Part shown: in pieces, positions 43,158 through 52,283 of the stretch
How positions within the stretch are numbered: position 1 is the first letter of the stretch
Layout: every line of letters starts with the position of its first letter
From: Natrialba aegyptia DSM 13077
GTDB lineage: Archaea > Halobacteriota > Halobacteria > Halobacteriales > Natrialbaceae
Direction: 5' to 3'
DNA length: 64,000 nt
Assembly: GCF_000337535.1 (NCBI RefSeq)
Contig: NZ_AOIP01000014.1
Span: 124,001 to 188,000 of the forward strand
Made by a program: the position numbers and the translations under genes
The notes under the pieces: generated by a model
Told to the model about the DNA's origin: nothing
The model's input: only the letters and a program-made list of their open reading frames with translations
Database searches by the model: none

Positions 43158-43257
43158 TCTCAGCGGGCTACCGGTCGGTGAGCGCACCCGGGTACACCAC
43201 GAGGGGGCGAACTTCGTAATCCGTACTTTCACGTCACCGCTTCACGCACACTGAGAC

Positions 43258-44142
43258 ATGGTACGGCGTAGTCTCCTCTTCACACCCGGTGATCGCCCGG
43301 AAATGCTCCGCAAAGCACCCGAATCCGGTGCCGATACGATCGTCTTCGATCTCGAAGATGCAGTGGCACCCGGTCGGAAAGATGCGGCCCGAGAAACGGT
43401 CCGCGAGGTCCTCTCGGACCCCGAGTTCGCGCCGGACTGTGAAGTCTGCGTGCGCGTCAATGCGTCATCCGCGGCCATCGCCGCAGATCTCGAGGCGCTT
43501 CTCGGTCGCGGCCCCCTCCGACTTGACAGTCTGTTGCTCCCCAAGGTCGAGCGTTCCGACGACGTCGAAGCCCTCGCGGGTGAACTCGAACAGTTTGACA
43601 GCGGCGACGCTGACGTTCCCGTTCTCGCGTTGATCGAAACCGCTCGCGGCGTCCTCGCCGCACCCGACATCGCCGCCGTTCCGGAAACCGATGCACTCGT
43701 CTTCGGCGCTGAAGACCTTTCAGCCGATATCGGAGCCACGCGAACCGACGACGGGACTGAAGTACTCTACGCCCGCGAGCGCGTCGTACTCGCCGCCGCT
43801 GCGAACGACTGTTCCGCAATCGATACCGTTTTCACCGATTTCGGGGACGAGACGGGACTGATCGACGAAACCGAGTTCGCGATCCAACTCGGGTACGACG
43901 GCAAACTCGCGATTCATCCCGCGCAAGTCGACCCGATCAACGACGCGTTCACGCCGACGGCCGAAGAACTCGAGTGGGCAAGGGACGTGCTGGACGCGAA
44001 ACGAGACGCCGACGCTGACGGCCGCGGTGTCTTCGAGGTCGACGGGCAGATGATCGACGCGCCACTGATCGCACAGGCAGAACGAATCGAGGCCCGGGCC
44101 GCGGCCGATTCCACGGCCGAAGACGATAGTCCCGACAGCTAG
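43258..44142 (+). CDS. HpcH/HpaI-family CitE-like lyase (malyl/citramalyl-CoA type)
   Basis: 294 residues. CitE-fold, Mg-dependent C-C lyase acting on acyl-CoA thioesters such as malyl-, methylmalyl- or citramalyl-CoA. Signs are RRSLLFTPGDRPEMLRKAP, TIVFDLEDAVAPGRKDAAR, LLLPKVERSDDVEAL, ALIETARGVLAA (metal ligand Glu), and LVFGAEDLSADIG (second acid). LAIHPAQVDPINDAFTPT is the later conserved block. It lies between the origin and the second glutamate dehydrogenase, which fits a methylaspartate-cycle association, but sequence alone does not prove that role. Confidence 0.9.
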   Translation: MVRRSLLFTPGDRPEMLRKAPESGADTIVFDLEDAVAPGRKDAARETVREVLSDPEFAPDCEVCVRVNASSAAIAADLEALLGRGPLRLDSLLLPKVERSDDVEALAGELEQFDSGDADVPVLALIETARGVLAAPDIAAVPETDALVFGAEDLSADIGATRTDDGTEVLYARERVVLAAAANDCSAIDTVFTDFGDETGLIDETEFAIQLGYDGKLAIHPAQVDPINDAFTPTAEELEWARDVLDAKRDADADGRGVFEVDGQMIDAPLIAQAERIEARAAADSTAEDDSPDS

Positions 44143-44190
44143 CTGCTCCGCCTGTCACCGATCCACGCCACTCGTTACTCAGTGCTATTG

Positions 44191-44227
44191 CACAGAATAT
44201 AATGGGATCTATAATCCTTATATTGTG
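44191..44227. promoter_or_regulatory. AT-rich inverted repeat upstream of glutamate dehydrogenase 2
   Basis: CACAGAATATAA (44191-44202) and TTATATTGTG (44218-44227) are nearly exact inverted copies (one extra G) around an AT-rich centre. They lie 60-97 bases ahead of the ATG at 44288. AT-rich dyads of this kind bind Lrp/AsnC-type regulators in archaea; a role in glutamate control is inference. Confidence 0.5.
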
Positions 44228-44287
44228 ATTTACTTACTATGGATGTCTTCGTCACGCTTATTTCCGGTTCGCTAGAATAGGAGCGTA

Positions 44288-45544
44288 ATGGTAGCAGACA
44301 TCAATCCATTCGAGAGCCTCCAGTCGCAAATCGACGACGCGGCGGCGCACCTCGACGTCGGCGACGACGTCATCGAACGGCTCAAACACCCGGAACGAGT
44401 TCTCGAAACGAACCTCACGGTCGAACTCGACGACGGTGAACTCGAGCGGTTCAAAGCCTTCCGCTCGCAGTTTAACGGCGACCGCGGCCCGTACAAAGGC
44501 GGTATCCGCTACCATCCAAACGTCTCCCGCGACGAGGTCAAGGCCCTGTCGGGCTGGATGGTCTACAAGTGCGCCATCGTCGACATCCCCTACGGCGGCG
44601 GCAAGGGCGGTATTATCATCGACCCCGATGACTACTCCGAAAGCGAACTCGAACGCCTGACGCGGTCGTTCGCAACCGAACTCCGTCCGCTCATCGGTGT
44701 GGACCGCGATATCCCCGCCCCCGACGTGAACACGGGTCAGCGGGAGATGAACTGGATCAAGGACACCTACGAAACGCTCGAGAACACCACCGAACCAGGC
44801 GTCATTACGGGGAAAAACATCGCGAGCGGAGGCAGTGAGGGTCGCGTCGAAGCGACCGGTCGCTCAACGGTGATCGCCGCGCGCGAGGCGTTCGATTACC
44901 TCGACAAGGATCTCGAAGGCGCGACCGTGGCCGTCCAGGGCTACGGGAACGCCGGCTGGATCGCCGCCAAGCTCATCGACGAGATGGGGGCCACCGTCGT
45001 CGCCGCGAGCGACTCGAGCGGCGGTATCTACAATCCCGACGGCTTCGATCCGGTTGCCGCCAGGGACCACAAAAACGAAACCGGCAGCGTCGTCGGCTAC
45101 GAGGACAGCGTCGAGGAGGTAACCAACGAGGACGTACTCACGATGGACGTGGATCTGCTCATCCCCGCCGCACTCGAGAACGCAATCGATCGTGACCTCG
45201 CCACGGACGTCACCGCTGACGTCATCTCTGAGGCCGCGAACGGGCCGTTAACGCCCGAAGCCGACGAAGTACTCCAGAAACAGGACACCTTCGTCATCCC
45301 AGATATCCTCGCAAACGCCGGCGGTGTTACCGTCTCGTACTTCGAGTGGGTCCAGAACCGCCAGCGCTTTTCCTGGAGCGAACAGCGCGTCAACGACGAA
45401 CTCGAGACGCTCATCGTCGACGCATTCGATGCTCTCGTCGATACCTACGAAACATACGACCTCGACAACCCTCGGACTGCCGCCTACGTTGTCGCAGTCG
45501 ACCGCGTCGCCGACGCTTACGAGGAAGCGGGTAGCTTCCCCTGA
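44288..45544 (+). CDS. Glutamate (Glu/Leu/Phe/Val family) dehydrogenase, copy 2
   Basis: 418 residues. Same blocks as copy 1 in order: [46 protein letters not shown] with the catalytic Lys, [31 protein letters not shown] and [18 protein letters not shown]. The N-terminus is shorter and lacks the acidic extension. Differences in the Rossmann loop (GYGNAG against GFGSVG) may mean another cofactor or role, one copy for synthesis and one for breakdown, but this is not shown here. Confidence 0.94.
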   Translation: MVADINPFESLQSQIDDAAAHLDVGDDVIERLKHPERVLETNLTVELDDGELERFKAFRSQFNGDRGPYKGGIRYHPNVSRDEVKALSGWMVYKCAIVDIPYGGGKGGIIIDPDDYSESELERLTRSFATELRPLIGVDRDIPAPDVNTGQREMNWIKDTYETLENTTEPGVITGKNIASGGSEGRVEATGRSTVIAAREAFDYLDKDLEGATVAVQGYGNAGWIAAKLIDEMGATVVAASDSSGGIYNPDGFDPVAARDHKNETGSVVGYEDSVEEVTNEDVLTMDVDLLIPAALENAIDRDLATDVTADVISEAANGPLTPEADEVLQKQDTFVIPDILANAGGVTVSYFEWVQNRQRFSWSEQRVNDELETLIVDAFDALVDTYETYDLDNPRTAAYVVAVDRVADAYEEAGSFP

Positions 45545-45681
45545 TCGCCTCGCTAGCGGTAGCGTCGCTCTCGCCCGCCAGTTCCCGCGAGTTCCCGTGA
45601 AGTTCTGTTCGAGCGATACGTAGTTCTTCACCGACCGCGGTCTTTTTCCACGTCCGCCTGGATAGGACACATGGACAACGC

Positions 45682-46185
45682 GTGAGCATACGGGACCGAC
45701 TCGATCACTATCGCGAAGAGGCCCTCCACAAGCTTACCGTCGCGATCCAGGAGGAACACACGCCCCACGAGGTCGCCGCCAGTTTCGCCATCGGGATTTT
45801 CGTGACGGCATTGCCATCCGGTGGTCTCGGTATCGGCTTGTTCTTCGTGTTCAGTGCCCTGTGGTCGTGGATCTGCAAGCCGGCGCTGTTCGCCTCCATC
45901 GCCGTCCTCAATCCGTTCGTCAAACCCGTCGTCTACCTTTCGAGTGTTCACGTCGGCGGCGTCCTCCTCGGCACCAGTCCGATCCGTTCGCAGGAAACGA
46001 TAACCGAATCCGCCACCGCCACCGTTCACCAACTGATCGTCGGCAACGTCGTGTTCGCGACGGTACTTGCGGCCATCGGTTACGTTATCGTTCGGCGACT
46101 GACGCGGCTTCACCGCCGCCGAGCGCAACATGCGGCAGATCGCTCGCTCGTCTCGACGATCCGTCGCATGCTCCGTCGCAACTAA
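45682..46185 (+). CDS. DUF2062-type small membrane protein
   Basis: 167 residues from a GTG at 45682. The DUF2062 pattern is seen in EEHTPHEVAASFAIGIFVTALPSGGLGIGLFFVF, then ALFASIAVLNPFVKPVVYLSSVHVGGVLLG, with about three or four spans and a basic C-terminus (RRLTRLHRRRAQH). Function unknown; in other groups the domain is found with glycosyltransferases or lipid genes, not seen here. Confidence 0.85.
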   Translation: MSIRDRLDHYREEALHKLTVAIQEEHTPHEVAASFAIGIFVTALPSGGLGIGLFFVFSALWSWICKPALFASIAVLNPFVKPVVYLSSVHVGGVLLGTSPIRSQETITESATATVHQLIVGNVVFATVLAAIGYVIVRRLTRLHRRRAQHAADRSLVSTIRRMLRRN

Positions 46186-46285
46186 GGATACGGATACCAC
46201 ACGACGGTCGCACGTCCTGTTAGGAAATCGAGAGACAATCAGGGGACCAGTAAACACTTATCAACTGATCGTTGATTGTGATACC

Positions 46286-47089
46286 ATGAAACGTCGAACG
46301 CTTCTGAGCGGCCTCGGTGTCGCCGGCCTCACCAGCCTCTCGGGCTGTCTGGGGCTCGTCGGCCTGGCACGCCACGAAGCCTCGCCTGCCGGTGTCGATG
46401 CGTCCGTTCGCAACGATACCGGGTACGAGCAGACTGCAATCGACGAGTTCACCGTCGAGCGAGAGGTTGGCGTCAGCATCGCAACCGAAACGGTCGTGAT
46501 TACGAATTACATGACCGAACACGAGAAGGCGGTCGACATGGGCCCGCTGGGCGAGCAACGCGGGGCCGTCTTCATCGTCCTGACGACGCCGCAGGTCAAC
46601 GCGTTCGGCTCGCAGTTCAATCCCGTCGAGGACAGGTCTACCGACGAACTCGTCGAGTTGGTCGCGAGCAATTACGACGATATCGGATCCGTGTCCTTCG
46701 TCGAGGAAACGTCGGTGACGGTGTTCGACCAGTCGACGACCCAGTCCAGATACACCGCCGAGGCGTCGTTCCAGGGACAGCCGGTCGATGTCGCGTTGCA
46801 CGTGAGCGAAGCCGTCGAGACCGACGACGATCTGCTCGTAACGGTCGGCGTCTATCCGAACGAATTCGATTGGAGCGAGGAAGAACAGATATTCTCGCTG
46901 ATGGACGGTGTCGTTCCGGATATCGACGAGGAGGACGCCGGCGATACCGAGAACGGAACCAGCGAGTCGGACAGTGACGGCAACGATACGGATACCAAGA
47001 CTGGTTCCGAGAGCAACGATACCGACACCGGTAGCGAGACGGACGAAAACGGTGACGAGGATAGCGGCATTCTTTCGGACATCAACTGA
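46286..47089 (+). CDS. Tat-type lipoprotein (DUF6517 type)
   Basis: 267 residues from the ATG at 46286 (MKRRTLLSGLGVAG). Twin-arginine signal then lipobox SLSGC, so the mature Cys (about residue 21) is lipid-anchored outside the membrane. The domain has ASPAGVDASVRNDTGYEQTAIDEFTVEREVGV and VVITNYMTEHEKAVD and PQVNAFGSQFNPVE, a layout I recall as DUF6517, haloarchaea-only. The last 45 residues are a Asp/Ser/Thr/Gly acidic repeat tail (DTENGTSESDSDGNDTDT), a probable spacer. Confidence 0.82.
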   Translation: MKRRTLLSGLGVAGLTSLSGCLGLVGLARHEASPAGVDASVRNDTGYEQTAIDEFTVEREVGVSIATETVVITNYMTEHEKAVDMGPLGEQRGAVFIVLTTPQVNAFGSQFNPVEDRSTDELVELVASNYDDIGSVSFVEETSVTVFDQSTTQSRYTAEASFQGQPVDVALHVSEAVETDDDLLVTVGVYPNEFDWSEEEQIFSLMDGVVPDIDEEDAGDTENGTSESDSDGNDTDTKTGSESNDTDTGSETDENGDEDSGILSDIN

Positions 47090-47159
47090 CGAGTGTCGAA
47101 CCCCCGCTAGCTGATTGTGGCCGCACCCCTGTTTTCGACGAGTTCAGCGAGGGACTGCC

Positions 47160-48359
47160 TTACCAGCCGCGGTCAGCGTCGTCGTCGCGGTCGTCGTAGT
47201 CGTCGCTGGGAGTAGCGTCGTCATTGCGGTCATCGGTGGCGTCGGTTCCGGTTCGATCATCATCATCACCGAACCCGGACTCGTCGAGCCACCCGTAGTC
47301 GTCGGTTTCGTCGCGGGGTTCGGTGTCGAACTCGTCGTGTGTGTCGTCGAAGCGATCGGTCCGCTCGTCGGCTCGAACCGTCTCGCCGGCACCGGTGTGA
47401 TTGGCCCGGGCAGCACCTCGTTGCTTCGGAACGAGGTCGAGCTCGGAATTGGTGTCGCCGAGCAGGAGCAGTGCGTAGTACTGGAAGTAGGTTCGGACCG
47501 GCATCTGGACGAGAGCGACGAGTGCGATGAACGCGAGCAGACCGACGACGCCGATGGCACCGGCGAGGTAGACCCCGCCACCGCCGAGCGCATACGCCAG
47601 TACGCCGACGATCACGAACGGAATCGCGAGGACAACCGCGCCGAAGAGGATGACGAATCCGACGGCGATACTCGTCACGAGTTGTAGCACCCAGACCAAA
47701 AGCAAGTAGACGACATACTCGCCGACGTTCCCCCGAAGCGTCGCCCAGAATCGTCGCCACCCACCGAGCACGCCCCGGTCCTCGAGCAGCATGATCGGCG
47801 CGACGAACTCGGACGTAAAGCGCATCACGATGGCGTAGACGATATAGAGCGGAATCGCCACGAGCGCGATCAGCGCGAGTTCGCCGATGAACTCGTCCGT
47901 GGTAGCCGTGCTGGTGAGGAGGTAACCGATTGGAACGGCGACGATTGCAAGCAGGGCGAGCGAGACGAGCGCCCGAAACGCAAAGAGCCGGATGCCGCGA
48001 CCGAGATTTGCCCTGCTGTATCGTCGGACGTGAATCTCCGTCGACCGGAGCGTTTCGATGAAGACGAATTCCATGACGGCACCGAGGAGCGCGAACAGGG
48101 CCCAGAGTAGGATGGCAACAACGGCGAGAACAACGGCTGCTGCGAGCACGTCGTCCGGGATCTCGCCGAGTCCGTCCTGCGGCATCGGCTCGTCGCCGAC
48201 CATCTGCGGGTCGGTGGTTGCGAGGTTCCCCGGCGAACCCAGACCCCCACCGACGAAGAGCACGACGACGGATAGCTTGAGCCACAACCACGCGCGCACC
48301 GGGAGTAACAGCGCTCGCGTGGTTTCGATCGCATCCCCGAGATCGTCGACAGCATCCAT
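47160..48359 (-). CDS. Multispan membrane protein with acidic tail (DUF7544 type)
   Basis: 399 residues. Front helix DAVDDLGDAIETTRALLLPVRAW and about six spans (WLWLKLSVVVLFVGGGLG, LWALFALLGAVMEFVFIETL, RLFAFRALVSLALLAIVAVPIGYL and others), then DRGVLGGWRRFWATLRGNVGEYVVYLLLVW. I associate this with DUF7544. A disordered tail of about 80 residues is Asp/Thr/Arg-rich (DDRTGTDATDDRNDDAT). No function known. Converges with the lipoprotein gene. Confidence 0.78.
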   Translation of the reverse strand: MDAVDDLGDAIETTRALLLPVRAWLWLKLSVVVLFVGGGLGSPGNLATTDPQMVGDEPMPQDGLGEIPDDVLAAAVVLAVVAILLWALFALLGAVMEFVFIETLRSTEIHVRRYSRANLGRGIRLFAFRALVSLALLAIVAVPIGYLLTSTATTDEFIGELALIALVAIPLYIVYAIVMRFTSEFVAPIMLLEDRGVLGGWRRFWATLRGNVGEYVVYLLLVWVLQLVTSIAVGFVILFGAVVLAIPFVIVGVLAYALGGGGVYLAGAIGVVGLLAFIALVALVQMPVRTYFQYYALLLLGDTNSELDLVPKQRGAARANHTGAGETVRADERTDRFDDTHDEFDTEPRDETDDYGWLDESGFGDDDDRTGTDATDDRNDDATPSDDYDDRDDDADRGW

Positions 48360-48549
48360 AGTTACGGTAAACGTCTCAGAGCAACGATAAAAATGGTGCT
48401 GTCTCTCGTGTCGCGTCTGAACTCGAGTGCGTGCCGAGAGTGATGGCTCGCCCGTGACCGTCGATGCTAACAGCGTTCAGGTGACCGGACACATCTCGTT
48501 TGAAACACTTCGAGACGCATTTAACCGCGAGTCCACTCACGGTCTAGTA

Positions 48550-49359
48550 ATGGATCTCCGCCAGCTCGCTCGCGGGACCGTCGAGTGGGGACGCATCGAG
48601 CGCGTCATTCGAACGCTGGCGGAACGCCACGACCGCGAGTTCGTCCGCGTCGAGTTCCTCGAAGCCGATAACTGGCTGTCGACGCCCTGCGTCATCGACG
48701 AGCGATGGTTCGTCAAAATCGTCAGCCGTCAGAACGCGCTCGTCCACGCGCTCTTGACGACGGGGCGAAACGTCGGCGCGGTATCCTCGGGTACCGAGGG
48801 CTTTTTCGGCCGCTTCGATACGCCCCGCGAGATGGTCGAACACGAGTACGAGGCAACACAACGGATGCGCGAAGTCGGTCTCAACGCCCCTCGGCCGATC
48901 GAAGCCTTCGAAGTCAACGGCCTGGGCGTGCTCGTCCTCGAGTACCTTCCCGAGTTCGAGTCGCTCGGAGCGGTCTCGGACGCCGTCGTCGCCGAGCGCG
49001 CGCCGGACCTCTTCGAAATGCTCTCGCTCCTGCACGACCACGGCCTGGCCCACGGCGACCTGCGCGACGAAAACATCCTGCTTTGCGACGGCGAACTCTA
49101 CTTCATCGACGCGACCAGCGTCCACGAGAACCGCGTCGCGGAGACGACCGCCTACGACCTCGCCTGCGCGCTCGCCGTTCTGGAACCGCGTATCGGCGCT
49201 CGCGAGGCCGTCCTCGCCGCCTCCTCAGTCTACGACACCGACGAACTCCTCTCGGCGCGACGCTTCCTCGACTTCGTCCGCCTGCGCCCCGATCACGAGT
49301 TCGACTCGACGCTCCTCCGGAGTGAACTCGAGAAGGCGGCGGATCTGAGCCAGCACTGA
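48550..49359 (+). CDS. RIO-like/ABC1-like small kinase-fold protein
   Basis: 269 residues from the ATG at 48550 (MDLRQLARGTVEWGRIE); an upstream frame start at 48427 would add 41 residues unlike the family. HGDLRDENILLCDGELYFIDATSV is the catalytic loop (Asp in HGD) and metal-binding Asp of RIO-type kinases. The Gly-rich loop and Lys are not clearly seen; WFVKIVSRQNALVHALLTTGRNVGAVSSGTEGF may replace them. I recall this family as a RIO1-type regulatory kinase-like protein in haloarchaea. A full catalytic set is doubtful. Confidence 0.8.
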   Translation: MDLRQLARGTVEWGRIERVIRTLAERHDREFVRVEFLEADNWLSTPCVIDERWFVKIVSRQNALVHALLTTGRNVGAVSSGTEGFFGRFDTPREMVEHEYEATQRMREVGLNAPRPIEAFEVNGLGVLVLEYLPEFESLGAVSDAVVAERAPDLFEMLSLLHDHGLAHGDLRDENILLCDGELYFIDATSVHENRVAETTAYDLACALAVLEPRIGAREAVLAASSVYDTDELLSARRFLDFVRLRPDHEFDSTLLRSELEKAADLSQH

Positions 49360-49432
49360 CGTTCGAAGCGGATTTCAAAATTCGAGTTCCACCGAGTCCC
49401 GAGTTCGATAGTACAGTACTACCGAAGAGCGA

Positions 49433-50842
49433 TCAGGCGCGAGACGGCGACGGCGACGACAGCGAACTCGTGAGGTAACTGACGAGGACGATGAGCACGC
49501 CGGCGACCGGTGCCGCGATGATCACCGCATCCAGTCCGTAGGGACTCCCGAGAACCGTGTCCCAAGAGACCGCGAGCACGGCACCGACGATCATTCCGGC
49601 GAGGCCGCCGATCTTGGTCAGGCGCTCTCGCATCAGGAAGATCGCGAGCAGCGGCGGCGTGATCGCGGCCCCGTAGGCCGTATAGGAGTACATCTGAACC
49701 TCGAGAATCGTCGGGAAGTACTGCCCGAGGACGAACGCGAAAATACCGAGGACGACCACGAACGCCCGGGTCAGCCAGAACACCTGTTGGTCGGATGCAT
49801 CGGGATTAATAAGCCCTTTGTAGAGGTCCTGGGAGAGGTTGGTACAGGCGGACAGCAGGTAGGAGCTCCCCGTCGTGACGATGAACGCCGTGGCGGCGGC
49901 CAGCAAAACACCGCCGATCCAGGTCGGAATCTCCGTCGTCGTCGCGATCAGGGCCATGCCCGGATCGAGTTCGGGGAACATCGCTCGCGAGGCGAACGCG
50001 ATGAGGGGGACCAGCGTCATGGTTGCGATCGCGCCGCCGAACCAGGCGATGAGTCCGGTGTTCGTCCCTTCGTCGGTTTCGCCGGCGATGATGCGCTGGT
50101 ACATGTTCTGGTCGGCGAGGATCAACAGCAGCGGCGGGGCCCACAGCGCGAAGAACTCGAAGAACGAGAGGTTTCCGAGCGTGTCGAAGTGGGTCGCGGG
50201 GACGTTCGCGGAGATTCCGCTCCAGCCGCCGGCTTCGATGAAGACGAACGGGACTGCGACGACGAGCCCGACGAGCATCAGGAAGGCGCTGATCGCGTCC
50301 GTGTACGCGACGGACATGAGGCCGCCCATCGCGGCGAGTGCGATGATGAGGGCGGTTCCGATGAGCGTCCCCTGGGCAACTGGGATGCCGGTCGTGACGT
50401 TCAACACGAACCCGAGCCCGGTGAACTGGTAGGAAACGATTCCGACGTATGCGAACGCGATGACGAGCAGGCTGATGATGCGCCCTTCCTTGCCCAGTTC
50501 TTCCTCGATCATTTCGGGGACCGTCAGTTTGTCGAAGGCCCTGATACGCGGTGCGAGCGCCTTCAGAATGCCGATACCGAGGAGCGATCCCGTACCGAGG
50601 ATGATCGCGGGCCACAGCCCGTTGTCGTACGCGATCGAGTTCGCGCCGCCGGTCACCGTGCCGGAGCCCATCCACGTCGCCAGCAGCGTTCCGGCGATGA
50701 TGACCGCGCCGAGGCTTCGGCCGGCGACCATGAAGTCCTCCGCGGTGTTCGTTTTTCCGTACGCCCAGACACCGACGCCGAGCATCACGACTAGATATGC
50801 GGCGACGATGTACAGTAACGTCATGTCGCTCTCGACTGCCAT
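49433..50842 (-). CDS. Sodium:solute symporter (SSS family)
   Basis: 469 residues from the ATG at 50842; an ATG six codons on is possible, and the frame above it is not. About 13 spans. SSS marks: NTAEDFMVAGRSLGAVIIAGTLLATWMGSGTVTGGANSIAYDNGL with the Na-binding sites in span 1 and span 8 (TTGSSYLLSACTNLSQDLYK). It imports an organic solute with Na, as in proline, pantothenate or acetate carriers; the substrate is not readable. It is divergent from the M24 hydrolase gene, 143 bases away, and probably supplies its substrate. Confidence 0.9.
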   Translation of the reverse strand: MAVESDMTLLYIVAAYLVVMLGVGVWAYGKTNTAEDFMVAGRSLGAVIIAGTLLATWMGSGTVTGGANSIAYDNGLWPAIILGTGSLLGIGILKALAPRIRAFDKLTVPEMIEEELGKEGRIISLLVIAFAYVGIVSYQFTGLGFVLNVTTGIPVAQGTLIGTALIIALAAMGGLMSVAYTDAISAFLMLVGLVVAVPFVFIEAGGWSGISANVPATHFDTLGNLSFFEFFALWAPPLLLILADQNMYQRIIAGETDEGTNTGLIAWFGGAIATMTLVPLIAFASRAMFPELDPGMALIATTTEIPTWIGGVLLAAATAFIVTTGSSYLLSACTNLSQDLYKGLINPDASDQQVFWLTRAFVVVLGIFAFVLGQYFPTILEVQMYSYTAYGAAITPPLLAIFLMRERLTKIGGLAGMIVGAVLAVSWDTVLGSPYGLDAVIIAAPVAGVLIVLVSYLTSSLSSPSPSRA

Positions 50843-50985
50843 GGCGTGAGAATATGAGACACGGGTGTTAAATACCTCACCGACCAATCGTTCCTGATCG
50901 ATACATACAGATATCAAATATAAACGCGGCAAGACCGACCTGGTCGGGTCCGGTTTTAATATCGCGAGCCGTCTGATGGCGTGTG

Positions 50986-52158
50986 ATGGCAGACCTCACT
51001 ATCCCCGAATCGGAACACCGCGAGCGAAAGCGAACGGTGCTGGAGCGCGCCGACGCGGACGGGTACGACGGGCTCGTTCTCTTCGGATCACTAAACATTC
51101 ATTACGTCACCGGCATGTATCACCTGCCGACCGAGCGGCCGGTCGCGCTCGGGATCACCGACGAGCGCGTCGAGGCCGTCGTTCCGCGACTCGAACAGGA
51201 ACACGCCTCCCGGGACGAGTTCATAATCGACGACGTCACGACGTACTTCGACTATCCCCAGGGCGAGCCGATGGAGGCGGTCGCCGATATGTGTGCCCGC
51301 CTCGGACTCGCCGACGGGAATATTGCGGTCGATGCTGACGGGAGCCCGGCCCGAAACGGATACACCGGCCCCGCGCTCTCGTCGCTCGTCGCCGCGGATG
51401 TCGGCGTCGAGGAGTACATCACCGAGATGCGCGAAACGAAAAGCGACCACGAAATCGAACTTATCCGCGAGGCGAGCGTCTGGGCCAACCTCGGCCACCG
51501 ACTCCTGCAGGAGCGCATCGAGCCGGGCCGACGCCCCATCGAAGTCCGGGCGGAAGTCGAGGCCGAGGCGGTCAAGGCGATGCTCGATACGCTCGGCGAG
51601 CGCTACGAGATGCGCTCGTGGGCGAACCCGATGCAGTGTCTGTTCACGACCGGCGAGGTGACGGCGCGGCCCCACAGCATGGACCAGACGACGCGAATCG
51701 AGCGCGGCGACAACATCGTCACGATCGTCAAACCGAACGTCGGCGGCTACACGACCGAACTCGAGCGGACGATGTTCGTCGGGGAGGTCTCCGACGAGCA
51801 ACAGACGTACTTCGAGATCATGAAGGAATCTCAGGAGATCGCGATCGACGCGATCGGCCCGGGCGTCGAGTACGCGGCGGTTGAGGAGGCCGTCGTCGAT
51901 TACTACGAAGAGCAAGGCGTGGCCGAGTTCACCCAGCATCACGCCGGCCACAACATCGGTATGCAGGGCCACGAACGGCCGTTTCTCGATGTCGACAGTG
52001 ACGGTGAAATCCGCCCGGGTGAACTGTTCACCGTCGAACCCGGATTCTACGTCCCCGGTCTGGGCGGCTTTCGCCACTCCGATACGGTGCTCGTGACCGA
52101 CGAGGGAACGGAGACGCTGACGTACTATCCCCGCGATCTCGAGAGCCTGATCGTTTGA
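50986..52158 (+). CDS. M24/creatinase-fold hydrolase with degenerate metal ligands
   Basis: 390 residues from the ATG at 50986 (MADLTIPESEHRERK). Two parts: an N-terminal creatinase-type domain (DGLVLFGSLNIHYVTGMYH, FIIDDVTTYFDYP) and a pita-bread domain. Of five M24 metal ligands only His322 (HHAGHNIGMQGHE) and Glu351 (FTVEPG) remain; the others read I247, E258 and S365 in IVTIVKPNVGG, YTTELERT and GFRHSDTVLVT. Creatinase lost its metal in the same way and hydrolyses creatine, so an amidinohydrolase-type or Xaa-Pro-like activity without metal is possible. Paired with the symporter. Confidence 0.85.
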   Translation: MADLTIPESEHRERKRTVLERADADGYDGLVLFGSLNIHYVTGMYHLPTERPVALGITDERVEAVVPRLEQEHASRDEFIIDDVTTYFDYPQGEPMEAVADMCARLGLADGNIAVDADGSPARNGYTGPALSSLVAADVGVEEYITEMRETKSDHEIELIREASVWANLGHRLLQERIEPGRRPIEVRAEVEAEAVKAMLDTLGERYEMRSWANPMQCLFTTGEVTARPHSMDQTTRIERGDNIVTIVKPNVGGYTTELERTMFVGEVSDEQQTYFEIMKESQEIAIDAIGPGVEYAAVEEAVVDYYEEQGVAEFTQHHAGHNIGMQGHERPFLDVDSDGEIRPGELFTVEPGFYVPGLGGFRHSDTVLVTDEGTETLTYYPRDLESLIV

Positions 52159-52283
52159 GAAAGCGCCGACACAGCTCCGGGGAGGCTCAAAAATCCGTTA
52201 GATAGCTGCCCATACTCTTCTCAATCGACACGATTAACGGACAAAGCGCAACATAGAAGCCCTCGCCACAGACACACAAAGAC

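Larger units (their letters stand above)
42658..43257. other. Origin-side non-coding region with three ORB-like boxes
   Basis: 600 bases with no gene I can support; a 99-codon frame at 42784-43083 overlaps the boxes and its product is unlike haloarchaeal proteins. Boxes e, f and g lie here. The stretch 42660-42860 has lower GC than the flanks and is a possible unwinding zone, but I could not measure it. Confidence 0.55.

Noticed and set aside
48427-48549. An N-terminal extension of the RIO-like kinase
   Set aside because: The family begins at MDLRQLARG, and the extension reads like leader DNA.
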